In this document: piece after piece, positions 43,890-52,976 of the stretch | Position numbering within the stretch: the first letter of the stretch is position 1 | How the letters are laid out: the number at the start of each line of letters is the position of its first letter | From: Acidobacteriota bacterium | GTDB taxonomy: Bacteria > Acidobacteriota > UBA4820 | Reading direction: 5' to 3' | Length of the DNA stretch: 64,000 nt | Assembly: GCA_029559035.1 (NCBI GenBank) | Contig: JAKQCT010000017.1 | Location: forward strand, 28,501-92,500 | The notes under the pieces: generated by a model | What the model saw: only the letters and a program-made list of their open reading frames with translations | Told to the model about the DNA's origin: nothing | Database searches by the model: none | Program-made: the position numbers and the translations under genes

Positions 43890-45011
43890 ATGCGAAAACG
43901 TATCGGGATACTTACCAGCGGAGGCGACTGCCAGGGACTGAACGCCGCGATAAGAGGCGTCTGCAAGGCCGGCCAGGAAAGTTACGGGATGAGCTTTCTG
44001 GGGTTCAGGAACGGCTTCAGGGGTCTCGTGGAAGACAATACCATGGAACTGGAAAGCGGCATGCTTTCAGGCATCCTGACCCACGGAGGGACGATCCTCG
44101 GCACCAGCAGGGACAAACCCCACCGGATGCCTTCAAAGAACGGGACAAGGGACATGACCTCTGAAGCGGTGAAGACCTTCCGGAAGCACAGGCTCGAAGC
44201 GCTCGTCTGCATCGGAGGAGGCGGCACGCAGAAAAACGCACTTGTACTCAAGAACGCGGGGCTCAACGTGATCACCCTTCCCAAGACCATCGACAACGAC
44301 CTGGCAATGACCGACGCCAGCTTCGGCTTCGACACCGCCCTCGGGATCGCCACGGAGGCGATAGACAGGCTTCATTCGACCGCAATGAGCCACGACCGCA
44401 TAATCGTGGTCGAGCTGATGGGTCACAGGGCCGGGTGGCTAGCCCTCGGCGCGGGCCTGGCGGGCGGAGCCGACGTGATACTTATCCCGGAGATACCTTA
44501 CAGGATAGAGAAGACCGCCGCCGCGATACTCGCGAGAAAAAAAGCGGGAAAACATTTCTCAATAGTGGCGGTGGCGGAAGGGGCGATGTCGAAACAGCAG
44601 GAGAAACTCGTCAGCCGGCTCGTCTCCGCGAAAGGAAAAGCTTCATCGAAAGAAGAAAAGAACAGGGCGAGAGCGGAGCTTGACAGGTTCCACTTCGAGC
44701 ACCTTTCGCACACTCTCGAACTGACGAGGAACCTCGAAAAGCTGACGGGAGTCGAATCGAGGCTTACGATCCTCGGCCATCTGCAAAGGGGAGGCACGCC
44801 TTCGGCTTACGACAGGATACTCGCGACCCGGCTCGGCAGCGCCTGCACGGAATTTCTCGACAGAAAGCGGTACGGGATCATGGTCGCTTCCAAGGGAGAG
44901 AAGGCGGAGGCCGTTCCTCTCGAAGAAGTGGCCGGAAAGAAAAACCTTGTTCCTCCGGACCATCCGTGGGTGAAATCCGCCCGCGAGATCGGTACTTCCC
45001 TCGGAGATTGA
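43890..45011 (+). CDS. pfkA: 6-phosphofructokinase, atypical GGGGT/K subgroup
   Basis: About 373 residues of the PfkA fold. It has [30 protein letters not shown], the catalytic PKTIDND motif, [12 protein letters not shown] and [14 protein letters not shown]. At the site that reads GGDGS in E. coli ATP-PFK it has GGGGT, so the Mg-binding Asp103 is replaced by Gly. It also has Lys in PKTIDND, where ATP enzymes typically have Gly. These two positions govern phosphoryl-donor choice, so ATP versus pyrophosphate use is uncertain. ATG 43890 has GGGGAG at 6 nt; an ATG two codons earlier would touch the ribosome-binding site. Confidence 0.9.
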   Translation: MRKRIGILTSGGDCQGLNAAIRGVCKAGQESYGMSFLGFRNGFRGLVEDNTMELESGMLSGILTHGGTILGTSRDKPHRMPSKNGTRDMTSEAVKTFRKHRLEALVCIGGGGTQKNALVLKNAGLNVITLPKTIDNDLAMTDASFGFDTALGIATEAIDRLHSTAMSHDRIIVVELMGHRAGWLALGAGLAGGADVILIPEIPYRIEKTAAAILARKKAGKHFSIVAVAEGAMSKQQEKLVSRLVSAKGKASSKEEKNRARAELDRFHFEHLSHTLELTRNLEKLTGVESRLTILGHLQRGGTPSAYDRILATRLGSACTEFLDRKRYGIMVASKGEKAEAVPLEEVAGKKNLVPPDHPWVKSAREIGTSLGD

Positions 45012-46190
45012 TTGAACAGCCAGGATGTCTCCCTTTTAAGGAAGCAGGCGATCAGGTTCGCGGTCCTGCTGGGCGTCGTCAGCCTCTTCAGCGACGTCAC
45101 CTACGAATCGGCGAGGAGCCTCAACGGGCCATATCTGGCCATGCTCGGAGCGAGCGCCACCGCTGTCGGCGTCATATCCGGCCTGGGAGAGCTGATCGGC
45201 TACGGGCTGAGGCTTGCCTCCGGATTCCTCGTCGACAGGACCCGGAAATATTGGCTCATGACGATCACGGGTTACGCTGTCAATCTCCTGGCAGTTCCCC
45301 TGATGGCTTTTGCAGGAAGATGGGAGTTCGCGGCGTCCCTGATCATTCTGGAAAGGCTCGGGAAATCGATAAGGACCCCCGCGAGGGACGTGATGCTCTC
45401 ACACGCGGGAAGCAGCATCGGCGCGGGATGGGCCTTCGGCCTGCATGAAGCCATGGACCAGATCGGCGCTACGGCGGGGCCTCTTATCGTATCGGCGGTG
45501 CTCTATTTCCGGGGCGATTACAGGATGGCGTACGCCTTCCTTTCGATCCCGGCCGTCCTGGCCCTTTCAAGCTTGTTCATTGCCAGGCTTTCTTTCCCCG
45601 AACCTTCCAACCTTTCTGCGCCGTCCCGCAAGGTCGATCCGGCAGACCTGAGAAAAGGGTTCTGGCTCTACATGGCGGCCGTAGCGTTTATAGCTGCAGG
45701 ATATGCCGATTTCCCCCTGATCGCTTTTCATTTCAGGCAGGCCGCGGTGGCGGACGAGCAGTTGATCCCCCTGTTCTATGCCGCCGCCATGCTTGCCGAT
45801 GCCGTAGCGGCGCTCCTTCTCGGAAAGCTTTTCGACCGCTTCGGGCTATTCACCGTCATGGCGGGAGTGCTCTTCTCAATCGCCTTCCCGCCTCTGGTAT
45901 TTTTTGGCGGATGGATATCCGGCCTGGCCGGAATGGTTTTCTGGGGCATCGGGATGGCGATGCAGGAATCTGTCCTCAGGGCGGCGATCTCGACGATGAT
46001 ACCTCTGGAAAAAAGAGGCTCAGCGTTCGGTATCTTCAACACCGGTTACGGCATTTCCTGGTTCCTCGGAAGCGCGGCGATGGGCTTCCTTTATGACCTT
46101 TCCGTCTCATACGTGGTCATCTTTTCGATGGCGTTGCAGGCCATCTCCATCGTTCTTCTCCTGTCTGCCAGAAAGATATCAAAAAGCTGA
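45012..46190 (+). CDS. Major facilitator superfamily transporter
   Basis: A 392-residue protein with about twelve hydrophobic helices and a loop 2-3 motif GFLVDRTRKYWLM (MFS motif A-like: G-x-x-x-D-R-x-x-R/K). A conserved SDVTYESARSLNGPYL segment near the N-terminus recalls the subgroup of MFS proteins found in anaerobes and archaea. The start is TTG at 45012, immediately after the pfkA stop, with GGAG upstream, so it is co-transcribed with pfkA; a sugar or metabolite export role is only suggested by this. The substrate is unknown. Confidence 0.87.
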   Translation: MNSQDVSLLRKQAIRFAVLLGVVSLFSDVTYESARSLNGPYLAMLGASATAVGVISGLGELIGYGLRLASGFLVDRTRKYWLMTITGYAVNLLAVPLMAFAGRWEFAASLIILERLGKSIRTPARDVMLSHAGSSIGAGWAFGLHEAMDQIGATAGPLIVSAVLYFRGDYRMAYAFLSIPAVLALSSLFIARLSFPEPSNLSAPSRKVDPADLRKGFWLYMAAVAFIAAGYADFPLIAFHFRQAAVADEQLIPLFYAAAMLADAVAALLLGKLFDRFGLFTVMAGVLFSIAFPPLVFFGGWISGLAGMVFWGIGMAMQESVLRAAISTMIPLEKRGSAFGIFNTGYGISWFLGSAAMGFLYDLSVSYVVIFSMALQAISIVLLLSARKISKS

Positions 46191-46250
46191 ACTGACCTAT
46201 TTCGTGGCCTGTTACGGTCGCAGCCCTATTTTCCTTAGGGTGTCGGCTTA

Positions 46251-46520
46251 GAGCCTATCCGGAAATAAGACATAGCCGCGACGGTTGCTGTCGGATGTGC
46301 ATGGCGAGGAAGCGAACGAAGGCCGATGTCTGGCGCATCGGATGAGCGAGCTGACAAAGCCGGGCGCGCTGGCAGCCCCGTCCCGAAGGGCGCGGACGGC
46401 GGGCTTCGCATAACTGTGTTGTCCTCCTTTGAAAGGCAGACCAGCCTTACTTCAGTCAGCCGCCTTGTTCTGCTCGCCCGGCGTTTCGCGCGCGACTGTG
46501 TCCTATTTCCGGATAGGCTC
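46251..46520. mobile_element. MITE-like element with 22-bp terminal inverted repeats
   Basis: A 270-bp non-coding element. The left end begins GAGCCTATCCGGAAATAAGA (46251) and the right end is its inverted copy, ending ATTTCCGGATAGGCTC (46520); 21 of the outer 22 bp match, and pairing extends to about 30 bp with three mismatches. Both ends are flanked by TTA (46248-46250 and 46521-46523), a 3-bp target duplication of the kind made by IS5-group transposases. No transposase is encoded, so it would need a trans-acting enzyme. The interior is GC-rich and able to fold. It fills most of the 427-nt gap after the MFS gene. Confidence 0.85.
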
Positions 46521-46563
46521 TTATGGCCGGTTCAAGCCTCATCTTTTCCAAAAGGAAATATTT

Positions 46564-46597
46564 CTGAAAACCTGGCGAAACATTCGGATTCTATCTT
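46564..46597 (+). promoter_or_regulatory. Possible third Pho box with -10 element
   Basis: CTGAAAA (46564) and GCGAAAC (46575) are spaced by 11 bp, and TATCTT (46592) starts 10 bp after the second unit, the same geometry as before the porin gene. Only two good units are present, so this is weaker than the other two sites. Confidence 0.4.
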
Positions 46598-46617
46598 ATA
46601 TCCTGGAGGACAGGAAA

Positions 46618-46767
46618 ATGACCGGCACGGAAACCGAGACCGAAGAAAGCAAGATCGTCCTTGTTCTGAAAACGGTCCTGCTGGCCGTCCTGATCGGGTT
46701 CATCTACTGGGGGACGCTCATGCTTTTCAGGACGATCATCGGATCGCTTTCGCGGCTTCTCCGCTGA
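46618..46767 (+). CDS. Small single-span membrane protein
   Basis: A 49-residue protein: an acidic N-terminus (TGTETETEESK), one transmembrane segment (VLLAVLIGFIYWGTLMLF) and a basic amphipathic tail (SLSRLLR). The ATG is preceded by GGAGGACAGGAAA, a convincing ribosome-binding site, which is the main reason to accept so short a gene. It lies 26 nt before the STAS gene. The function is unknown. Confidence 0.6.
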   Translation: MTGTETETEESKIVLVLKTVLLAVLIGFIYWGTLMLFRTIIGSLSRLLR

Positions 46768-46793
46768 CCGCTGACCTTTGAAAGGAGGACCTT

Positions 46794-47147
46794 ATGAAAC
46801 TGGATATCGAAAGATCGGGAGGTATTGTCGTGATGCGGGCGCAGGGCAGGATAGCACTCGGTCAGAACGAAACCACGATGAGGGAGAAGCTCAGGGAACT
46901 TCTGGAGGACGGGGAAACGAGGATCGTACTCGACCTTGGCGAGGTGACCTTCATGGATTCGTCGGGCCTGGCGGAGCTCATAACCGCCCACGTGACCGCG
47001 GAAAGGTACAGCGCCGAGGTCAAGCTGGCGAGCGTCGACAGGAACATCGCGAAACTGCTTGACATCACGAAGCTCAGCTATGTGTTCGAGATATTCGATT
47101 CCCCGGAGGACGCAGCAAGGTCCTTCGAGGAGAGAAAGATCGCCTGA
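46794..47147 (+). CDS. STAS-domain anti-sigma factor antagonist
   Basis: A 117-residue SpoIIAA/RsbV-like protein. The phosphorylatable serine motif is TFMDSSGLAELITAH; GQNETTMREKLRELLEDGET and IVLDLGEV are typical strands and helices. Such proteins release a sigma factor by binding a kinase-type anti-sigma factor, and are controlled by serine phosphorylation. No RsbW-like kinase or PP2C phosphatase lies in this window. The gene follows the 49-residue membrane protein and is followed by a terminator. The start has GAAAGGAGG in front. Confidence 0.92.
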   Translation: MKLDIERSGGIVVMRAQGRIALGQNETTMREKLRELLEDGETRIVLDLGEVTFMDSSGLAELITAHVTAERYSAEVKLASVDRNIAKLLDITKLSYVFEIFDSPEDAARSFEERKIA

Positions 47148-47176
47148 TCTTTCAAGATTTGTTTTTTGTCTTCTTT

Positions 47177-47200
47177 CCGCCGGCTGTGGCGGCTTTTTTA
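47177..47200 (+). terminator. Rho-independent terminator after the STAS gene
   Basis: The stem CCGCC-GGCTGT-GGCGG is followed by CTTTTTTA. It abuts the end of the convergent arsC gene. Confidence 0.75.
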
Positions 47201-47632
47201 TTCCTGGTTATTTTTCTCAAGAAGATCGGAAATGACCGCCGATACCTTTTCTTCTACTTCCCTTCTCGCGTTCCTGAACGCCGCTGCCACCTCTTCCTCG
47301 GAGCCCCTCGATTTCGAGGGGTCATTGACGGGCATGTGAACCCTCTTTATCGAAGGAGGGGTCGCGGGACAGCTCTCTTCCCCATCGCCGCAGAGGGTGA
47401 CGACGCAGTCCATCTGCAACAGGATATCGGGATCGATGATCTTGGGTTTCTGGCGGCTGATGTCTATTCCGATCTCTTTCATGACCTCGACCGCCAGAGG
47501 ATGGACGTTCTCTTCCGGCCGTAACCCTGCGCTCAGGGCGATCACGGAATCGCCGAACCTTTCCCGCGCGATACCTTCCGCCATCTGCGACCTGCAGGAA
47601 TTGCCCGTGCAGATAAAGATGACCTTCATCAT
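47198..47632 (-). CDS. arsC: Arsenate reductase, thioredoxin-coupled low-MW phosphatase type
   Basis: A 144-residue protein with the P-loop CTGNSCRSQMAEG at the N-terminus (nucleophilic Cys and CxxxxxR) and the redox pair in VVTLCGDGEESCP, matching the Cys82/Cys89 arrangement of Staphylococcus ArsC. It reduces arsenate to arsenite. The ATG at 47632 overlaps the pit stop by 4 nt (ATGA). Its place at the end of the phosphate uptake operon fits a need to detoxify arsenate taken up by phosphate carriers. No arsB, acr3 or arsR gene is nearby. Confidence 0.9.
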   Translation of the reverse strand: MMKVIFICTGNSCRSQMAEGIARERFGDSVIALSAGLRPEENVHPLAVEVMKEIGIDISRQKPKIIDPDILLQMDCVVTLCGDGEESCPATPPSIKRVHMPVNDPSKSRGSEEEVAAAFRNARREVEEKVSAVISDLLEKNNQE

Positions 47633-48630
47633 TTGAACAACAGGACCGCGAGGCCGTATGAAGCAGCCGAGATGATCGCCGAGGCCGGGATCGTGATTAT
47701 CCAGGCCCATACGATCCTGCCCGCCACTCCCCACTTGACCGCGCGCATCCCCTTGAGGGAACCGACGCCCATGATGGCGCCCGTTATCGTGTGAGTCGTG
47801 CTGATGGGAACGCCCAGGGCGGACGACCCGAACAGCACGCACGCCGCCCCGGTTTCGGCGCAGAAGCCGTCGACGGGAAGAAGGTGCGCCAGCTTGTTGC
47901 CCATGGTCTTGACTATGCGCCAGCCGCCGAAAACAGTACCGAGAGCTATCGCGCCGTGGCATGAAAGCACTATCCAGAGCGGGACATGGAATTCCTTGCC
48001 CAGGTACCCCGCGCTGAAAAGAAGGCCGGCTATTATGCCCATCGTCTTCTGCGCGTCGTTGCCGCCGTGGCCGAGGCTGTAAGCCGCCGCCGAGATGAGC
48101 TGCCCCTTACGGAAGATATGGTCCACCTTCCTGGGCGTGGCCCGCCTGAAGAGGTTATAGACGATGACGCCCAGGACCAGTCCCAGGATCATACCGACCA
48201 CGGGCGAAATAAAAATGAACGCAACGGTCTTTAGAATTCCCTTCCATACAAGCGCACTTGTCCCGGCCTTAACGATGGCTGATCCTACCAGACCGCCCAC
48301 GAGAGCGTGGGATGAGCTGGACGGTATGCCGCCGTACCAGGTGATGATGTTCCACGAGCAGGCGCCGACGAGAGCGCCGAAGATCACGAAGCTGTCCACC
48401 TGAGTGATGTCCACGATCCCTTTTCCCAGGGTGTTGGCGACATGGAGCCCGAAGAAGGCGAAGGCGATGAAGTTGAAGAACGCGGCCCATAGGACCGCGA
48501 ACCTTGGCGACAGGACCCTGGTTGCAACTATAGTCGCGATGGAATTGGCGGCGTCGTGAAAACCGTTGAGGAAATCGAAGAAAAGGGCCAGTATGACAAG
48601 AAATATTATCGCTATCAGAGTGATATCCAT
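47629..48630 (-). CDS. pit: PiT-family inorganic phosphate transporter
   Basis: A 333-residue membrane protein with about ten helices and the duplicated PiT signatures: FDFLNGFHDAANSIATIVAT near the N-terminus and SLGHGGNDAQKTMGIIAG in the second half, plus ISTTHTITGAIMGVG. It couples phosphate uptake to cations. Pit and Pst systems are often controlled oppositely, so finding it 12 nt behind phoU in the pst operon is notable. It is coupled to arsC by a 4-nt overlap. Confidence 0.95.
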   Translation of the reverse strand: MDITLIAIIFLVILALFFDFLNGFHDAANSIATIVATRVLSPRFAVLWAAFFNFIAFAFFGLHVANTLGKGIVDITQVDSFVIFGALVGACSWNIITWYGGIPSSSSHALVGGLVGSAIVKAGTSALVWKGILKTVAFIFISPVVGMILGLVLGVIVYNLFRRATPRKVDHIFRKGQLISAAAYSLGHGGNDAQKTMGIIAGLLFSAGYLGKEFHVPLWIVLSCHGAIALGTVFGGWRIVKTMGNKLAHLLPVDGFCAETGAACVLFGSSALGVPISTTHTITGAIMGVGSLKGMRAVKWGVAGRIVWAWIITIPASAIISAASYGLAVLLFK

Positions 48631-48642
48631 AATGCCCCTCTC

Positions 48643-49296
48643 CTATTTCCCGCCGCCGTGCCTCAGCGTGACGCCTTCCGCCATGAACACGATGTCCTCG
48701 CAGATGTTCGTAGCGAGGTCTGCTATCCTTTCAAGCTCCCTCGCCGTCGAGGTGACCGCAAGGGCTTTCTCCCTTTCCATCGCCTTAGCCTCGTCGCCCC
48801 AGAGCGCGAGGTTGATTATCTCCTTCAGCAGGGCGTCTATCTGGTCGTCCTTGGCGATGACGCTTTTCGCGAGGGCCGTGTCCTTGGCTATGAAGGCCGT
48901 GATGACGTCGGAGAACATCGTTTTCGTGATCCCGCCCATCTGTTCGATCTTCATGGATATCGTTTCAGGCAGGTTCGCCTTTATGGTCACCGCCCTTTCG
49001 GCGATGTTGATGGCGTGGTCGCCTATCCTTTCTATGTCGTTGTTCATCTTCATCGCCATGGTGACGGTCCTCAGATCGTCCGCCTCGGGCTGGTAAAGCG
49101 CAAGGATGCGGAGGCACTTGGAGTCGTTCTCGTTCTCCATCCTGTCGATGAGATGGTCCTTCTCGTCGAGCTTCTTCAGTATGTCCTCCGCGCCGCCTTT
49201 TATCGCACCGAGGGCTTCGACGAGGACGGCGTTCACTTCGTCCGCCATCGTTACTATCGATTCCATCAGCTTCCTGATCTCTTCCCGTTCTCTCAT
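48643..49296 (-). CDS. phoU: Phosphate-uptake regulator PhoU
   Basis: About 217 residues forming two PhoU three-helix bundles with the metal-binding motifs MKMNNDIERIGDHAINIAE (E-x3-D-x2-N-type) and STARELERIADLATNICED. It links PstB to the PhoR kinase and represses the Pho response in phosphate sufficiency. The ATG at 49296 has GAGGGC in front; a TTG four codons earlier is a possible alternative. It is 8 nt after pstB and 12 nt before pit. Confidence 0.95.
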   Translation of the reverse strand: MREREEIRKLMESIVTMADEVNAVLVEALGAIKGGAEDILKKLDEKDHLIDRMENENDSKCLRILALYQPEADDLRTVTMAMKMNNDIERIGDHAINIAERAVTIKANLPETISMKIEQMGGITKTMFSDVITAFIAKDTALAKSVIAKDDQIDALLKEIINLALWGDEAKAMEREKALAVTSTARELERIADLATNICEDIVFMAEGVTLRHGGGK

Positions 49297-49304
49297 GCCC
49301 GCCC

Positions 49305-50126
49305 TCAACCGAACCTTCCGGTAAGATAATCCCTGCTTTTCTGCTCTTTAGGATTGGTAAAAAAATCGTCCGTCCTGGAGAATTCTACGAGCTGTCCCAG
49401 CCACAGGAAGGCCGTGTAATCGGAGACCCTGGCCGCCTGCTGCATGTTGTGAGTGACTATCACTATGGTGTATTTCTCGCTTAATTCTCCGATCAGCTCC
49501 TCGATCTTCGCCGTAGCTATGGGATCCAGAGCGGAAGCCGGCTCATCCATGAGGAGCACTTCCGGCTCGATCGCGATTGCCCTAGCGATGCAGAGCCTCT
49601 GCTGCTGACCTCCCGACAGGGAAGTGGCAGGTTCGAGCAGCTTGTCCTTGACCTCTTCCCAGAGAGCGGACCTTCTCAGGGAAACTTCGACTCTTTCCCG
49701 GATCTCCGAGCGGGTCATCTTTTTGTAGAGCTTCATCCCGAAGGCGATGTTGTCGTAGATACTAAGCGGAAAGGGGGTCGGCTTCTGGAATATCATCCCT
49801 ATCTTCGCCCTGAGGTCGGGAAGGTTGACCCCCGGTCCGAGGATGTTCTCACCCTGGAAGATTATCTCTCCTTCAGCCCTCTGCTCGCGGTAGATGTCGA
49901 AGATCCTGTTGAAGCACCGGAGGAGTGTCGATTTGCCGCATCCCGACGGGCCGATGATAGCGGTCACTTTCCTGTCATAAACGGGAAGGGAGATGTTCTT
50001 CAGGGCGTGGGAACTCCCGTAGTAGAAATCGAGGTCCCTCACTTCTATCTCCACGCCCCCGGGAAGCGACGCGGGAACGACTTCGCTTTGAACGCTTGTG
50101 CTGGTCAACGCTGCGGCTTTATCCAT
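49305..50126 (-). CDS. pstB: Phosphate ABC transporter ATP-binding protein
   Basis: A 273-residue ATPase. Walker A is GPSGCGKST (59-67), the Q-loop [11 protein letters not shown] is diagnostic of PstB, the signature is SLSGGQQQR, and Walker B is [12 protein letters not shown]. The first 25 residues ([16 protein letters not shown]) are an extension relative to shorter homologues. It overlaps pstA by 8 nt. It energises import by PstC/PstA and takes part in PhoR signalling through PhoU. Confidence 0.96.
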   Translation of the reverse strand: MDKAAALTSTSVQSEVVPASLPGGVEIEVRDLDFYYGSSHALKNISLPVYDRKVTAIIGPSGCGKSTLLRCFNRIFDIYREQRAEGEIIFQGENILGPGVNLPDLRAKIGMIFQKPTPFPLSIYDNIAFGMKLYKKMTRSEIRERVEVSLRRSALWEEVKDKLLEPATSLSGGQQQRLCIARAIAIEPEVLLMDEPASALDPIATAKIEELIGELSEKYTIVIVTHNMQQAARVSDYTAFLWLGQLVEFSRTDDFFTNPKEQKSRDYLTGRFG

Positions 50127-50967
50127 TCTTAACCCTCTTGAAAAGCACCCTGGACAGTATGGTGAGCGCCAGGATGGACATCGTTATTATGAAGGAGGCT
50201 CCCCACGCGATGCTCCGCCAGTCGTCGTAGGGAGACATGGCGTAGACGAACACGATGACGTTGGCGGTCGCCATCGGCTTGAAGAGCGAAAGGTTCCAGA
50301 AAGAAGAGTTGAGCGAGGTGAAGAGAAGCGGGGCGGTCTCCCCGGATATCCTCGCGAGCGCCCCCAGGATGCCGGTTATCACTCCCATCTTGGCGCTTTT
50401 AAGGCAGATCTTCTTCACTACGACGGGGTAGGTGACGCCGAGGGCAAGCCCTGCTTCCCTCAGAGAATCGGGCACCATCAACAGCATCTCTTCGGTGACC
50501 CTGTGGATCAGGGGGATCGTGATGACCGCAAGGGCGAAGGCTCCGGCTATCGTCGAAAAGCTTTTCATCGGGATGACGAACACCGCGTAGACGAAGAGGC
50601 CGATGACGATGCTCGGGACGCTGGAAAGTATCTCGGTCGAGAAATGGACGAGGCTTCCCAGCTTTGTCCCTCTTCCGAACTCCGCCGAGTAAATGGCGCT
50701 CATGATTCCCAGCGGAACGCCGATCAGGGAGGCGAGGACCGTTATTGCCGCTGAGCCTAAGAGAGCGTTCGCTATCCCTCCGCCGGATTCGCCCGGAGGT
50801 TTGGGAAGGTGGAAGAAGAAATCCCAGTTGATCGCCGAGTACCCTCTTTTCAGGACCTCTAAAAGGACCACAAGGAGGACAAGTATCGCGACGACAGCCG
50901 CCGACCAGGCGAAAACCCTGAAGGTTAGGTCGATGGCTGTCCTTTTGAACGTTACGACGGCCTTCAT
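50119..50967 (-). CDS. pstA: Phosphate ABC transporter permease PstA
   Basis: A 282-residue membrane protein with about six helices and the EAA-type cytoplasmic loop [41 protein letters not shown] and [14 protein letters not shown] are typical of PstA. The ATG at 50967 overlaps the pstC stop as ATGA, with AAAGGCAG as ribosome-binding site; a longer reading would only run through pstC in another frame. It forms the channel with PstC. Confidence 0.95.
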   Translation of the reverse strand: MKAVVTFKRTAIDLTFRVFAWSAAVVAILVLLVVLLEVLKRGYSAINWDFFFHLPKPPGESGGGIANALLGSAAITVLASLIGVPLGIMSAIYSAEFGRGTKLGSLVHFSTEILSSVPSIVIGLFVYAVFVIPMKSFSTIAGAFALAVITIPLIHRVTEEMLLMVPDSLREAGLALGVTYPVVVKKICLKSAKMGVITGILGALARISGETAPLLFTSLNSSFWNLSLFKPMATANVIVFVYAMSPYDDWRSIAWGASFIITMSILALTILSRVLFKRVKNG

Positions 50968-51899
50968 TTTCTGCCTTTCGCGGCTTTCTCGGAGGCGTAT
51001 ATGAGCCACTTCGAAAGCGATATGACCGCGATGCTGAGGAAGAAGAGCACCAGACCCAGAAGCACGAGGCTGCTCACGTGGAGCTTCGTCAGGGCTTCGG
51101 AAAGCTCGTTCGCGAGTGTCGAGGCGATGGTGCTCGACGGAGCCAGGAGGGACGCCGAGATCTTGTGCTGGTTGCCGATGACGAAAGTCACCGCCATGGT
51201 TTCCCCCAGGGCCCTGCCCAGAGCCAGGAAAGTCGCGCCCACTATGCCCTTCTTGGCGTAGGGAAGGAGTATCCCGAAAGCAACCTCGGCCCTCGTCGAG
51301 CCTATGGCATAGGCGGATTCTCGCACGACGTTCGGTACCAGCAGCAAAAGCTCCCTGCAGATGGAGACTATCAGCGGAAGGACCATTATCGAAAGGATTA
51401 TGCCCGCCGTAAGGACGCCTATCCCCATGGGCGGCCCGGAAAGCAGCTTCGCCTCGGGAAAGCGTTCCTGGAGCGGTTCGTAAACTCTTTTTGAAAGTAT
51501 CGGCGCGAGGACGAAAAGCCCCCACATCCCGTAGATTATGCTCGGGACGGCTGCGAGGAGCTCAACCGCCACGGATATCGGCCTGCTCAGGAAAGGCGGG
51601 GCGATCTCGGTCAGGAAGAACGCCGTCATTATCCCGACAGGGAAGGCTATCGCTATGGCTATTACCGAAGTTGCAAGCGTGCCGTAGATCTGCGGCAATG
51701 CGCCGTAAATGTCCCTGACCGGGTCCCATTTCGCGGTCGAGAGGAACTTGAATCCGAATGCCCTTATAGCAGGAATGCTGTCCACTAAAAGGGACAGGAA
51801 GATGACGAATATTATCGAACATACGACGAGAGCGGAAAGAAAGGAAAGGACCTCGAACAGGGTCCTTTCCTTTTTTCCCAAGATCGAAGGTAATCTCAT
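50964..51899 (-). CDS. pstC: Phosphate ABC transporter permease PstC
   Basis: A 311-residue permease with about six helices, the PstC-type periplasmic segment FGFKFLSTAKWDPVRDIYGA, SVPSIIYGMWGLFVLAP, and the EAA loop ESAYAIGSTRAEVAFGILLP followed by GRALGETMAVTFVIGN. It lies 10 nt after pstS and overlaps pstA by 4 nt. Confidence 0.95.
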   Translation of the reverse strand: MRLPSILGKKERTLFEVLSFLSALVVCSIIFVIFLSLLVDSIPAIRAFGFKFLSTAKWDPVRDIYGALPQIYGTLATSVIAIAIAFPVGIMTAFFLTEIAPPFLSRPISVAVELLAAVPSIIYGMWGLFVLAPILSKRVYEPLQERFPEAKLLSGPPMGIGVLTAGIILSIMVLPLIVSICRELLLLVPNVVRESAYAIGSTRAEVAFGILLPYAKKGIVGATFLALGRALGETMAVTFVIGNQHKISASLLAPSSTIASTLANELSEALTKLHVSSLVLLGLVLFFLSIAVISLSKWLIYASEKAAKGRK

Positions 51900-51909
51900 T
51901 CAATAAGCC

Positions 51910-52944
51910 CTATTTCGCCCAAACTTTCTTTCCGCCGGAAACGATCTTCTCAGCCCAGACTTTCTCGATCTGCGTGTAGACGCTTTCAGGGATCGGGATG
52001 TAGTCGAGCTTTTCCGCGTAGGGCGCGCCGCTCCTGAAGCACCAGTCGAAGAACTTCAACATCGTCGCGGCTTTGTCAGGGCTTTCCTGGTTCTTGTAAA
52101 TCAGGATGAAGCTGGCTCCGGTAACCGGCCAGCTGTCCTTCCCCGGCTGATTCGTAAGAACGAGGAAGAAATGGTCGGCCTTTTCCCAGTTAGCGTTCGC
52201 CGCCGCCGCGCCGAATGAACCGCTCGACGGAGAAACGAAGTTCCCGTCCCTGTTCTTCAGCTGGGCGACCTTGAGCTTGTTCTGGAGGGCGTAGGCGAAT
52301 TCGACGTAGCCGATCGAGCCGTCCACCTGCTTCACATAGGAAGCCACCCCTTCGTTGCCCTTGCCGCCCACTCCCGCGGGCCATTCGACAGCGCTTCCGT
52401 ACCCTACCAGGTTCTTCCATTTTGGGCAAACCTGCGACAGGTAGTGAGTCCAGAGGAAGGTGGTCCCCGAGCCGTCCGCCCGGTGGACGACCGTTATGGC
52501 TTTCGCGGGAAGGTTGACGCCGGGGTTGAGTTTAACGAGCCTGGGATCATCCCATTTCTTGACATCCCCCGCGAAGATAAGACCGAGAGTTTCTCCGTCA
52601 AGTTTCAGCTGTAGGTCTCCAACGCCCGAAAGATTCACTACGGGGACAGCTCCGCCGATTACCATTGGGAACTGGATCAGCCCCTTCGAATCGAGTTCCT
52701 CCGCTTTAAGGGGAGCGTCGGAAGCGCCGAAATCGACTGTCTTGTTCGAGATCTGCTGGATACCTCCGCCTGAACCGATCGATTGGTAGTTCATCTTGAC
52801 GCCGGAGATCTTCTCATATTCATAAGCCCATTTCCCGTAGATCGGATATGGGAAGGTCGCACCCGCGCCTGTTATACTCTTGGACTGGGCGAACATCGCG
52901 ACCGCGACGGTGAGGGCCAGGATTGTCAGCGTTAGTTTCTTCAT
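51910..52944 (-). CDS. pstS: Phosphate-binding periplasmic protein PstS
   Basis: A 344-residue protein with a signal peptide (MKKLTLTILALTVAVAMFAQ). The family start is ITGAGATFPYPIYGKWAYEY, and phosphate ligands lie in SGGGIQQI, DFGASDAPL and HRADGSGTTFLWTHYLS. It captures phosphate for PstCAB. The ATG at 52944 is preferred because it has AAAGGAG upstream and starts the signal peptide; an upstream ATG would add a charged extension. A Pho-box-like site lies 33-80 nt upstream. No lipobox is present, so it is soluble in the periplasm. Confidence 0.95.
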   Translation of the reverse strand: MKKLTLTILALTVAVAMFAQSKSITGAGATFPYPIYGKWAYEYEKISGVKMNYQSIGSGGGIQQISNKTVDFGASDAPLKAEELDSKGLIQFPMVIGGAVPVVNLSGVGDLQLKLDGETLGLIFAGDVKKWDDPRLVKLNPGVNLPAKAITVVHRADGSGTTFLWTHYLSQVCPKWKNLVGYGSAVEWPAGVGGKGNEGVASYVKQVDGSIGYVEFAYALQNKLKVAQLKNRDGNFVSPSSGSFGAAAANANWEKADHFFLVLTNQPGKDSWPVTGASFILIYKNQESPDKAATMLKFFDWCFRSGAPYAEKLDYIPIPESVYTQIEKVWAEKIVSGGKKVWAK

Positions 52945-52976
52945 TTTCGGTCTCCTTTCCTTTTTCATCAGGTATC

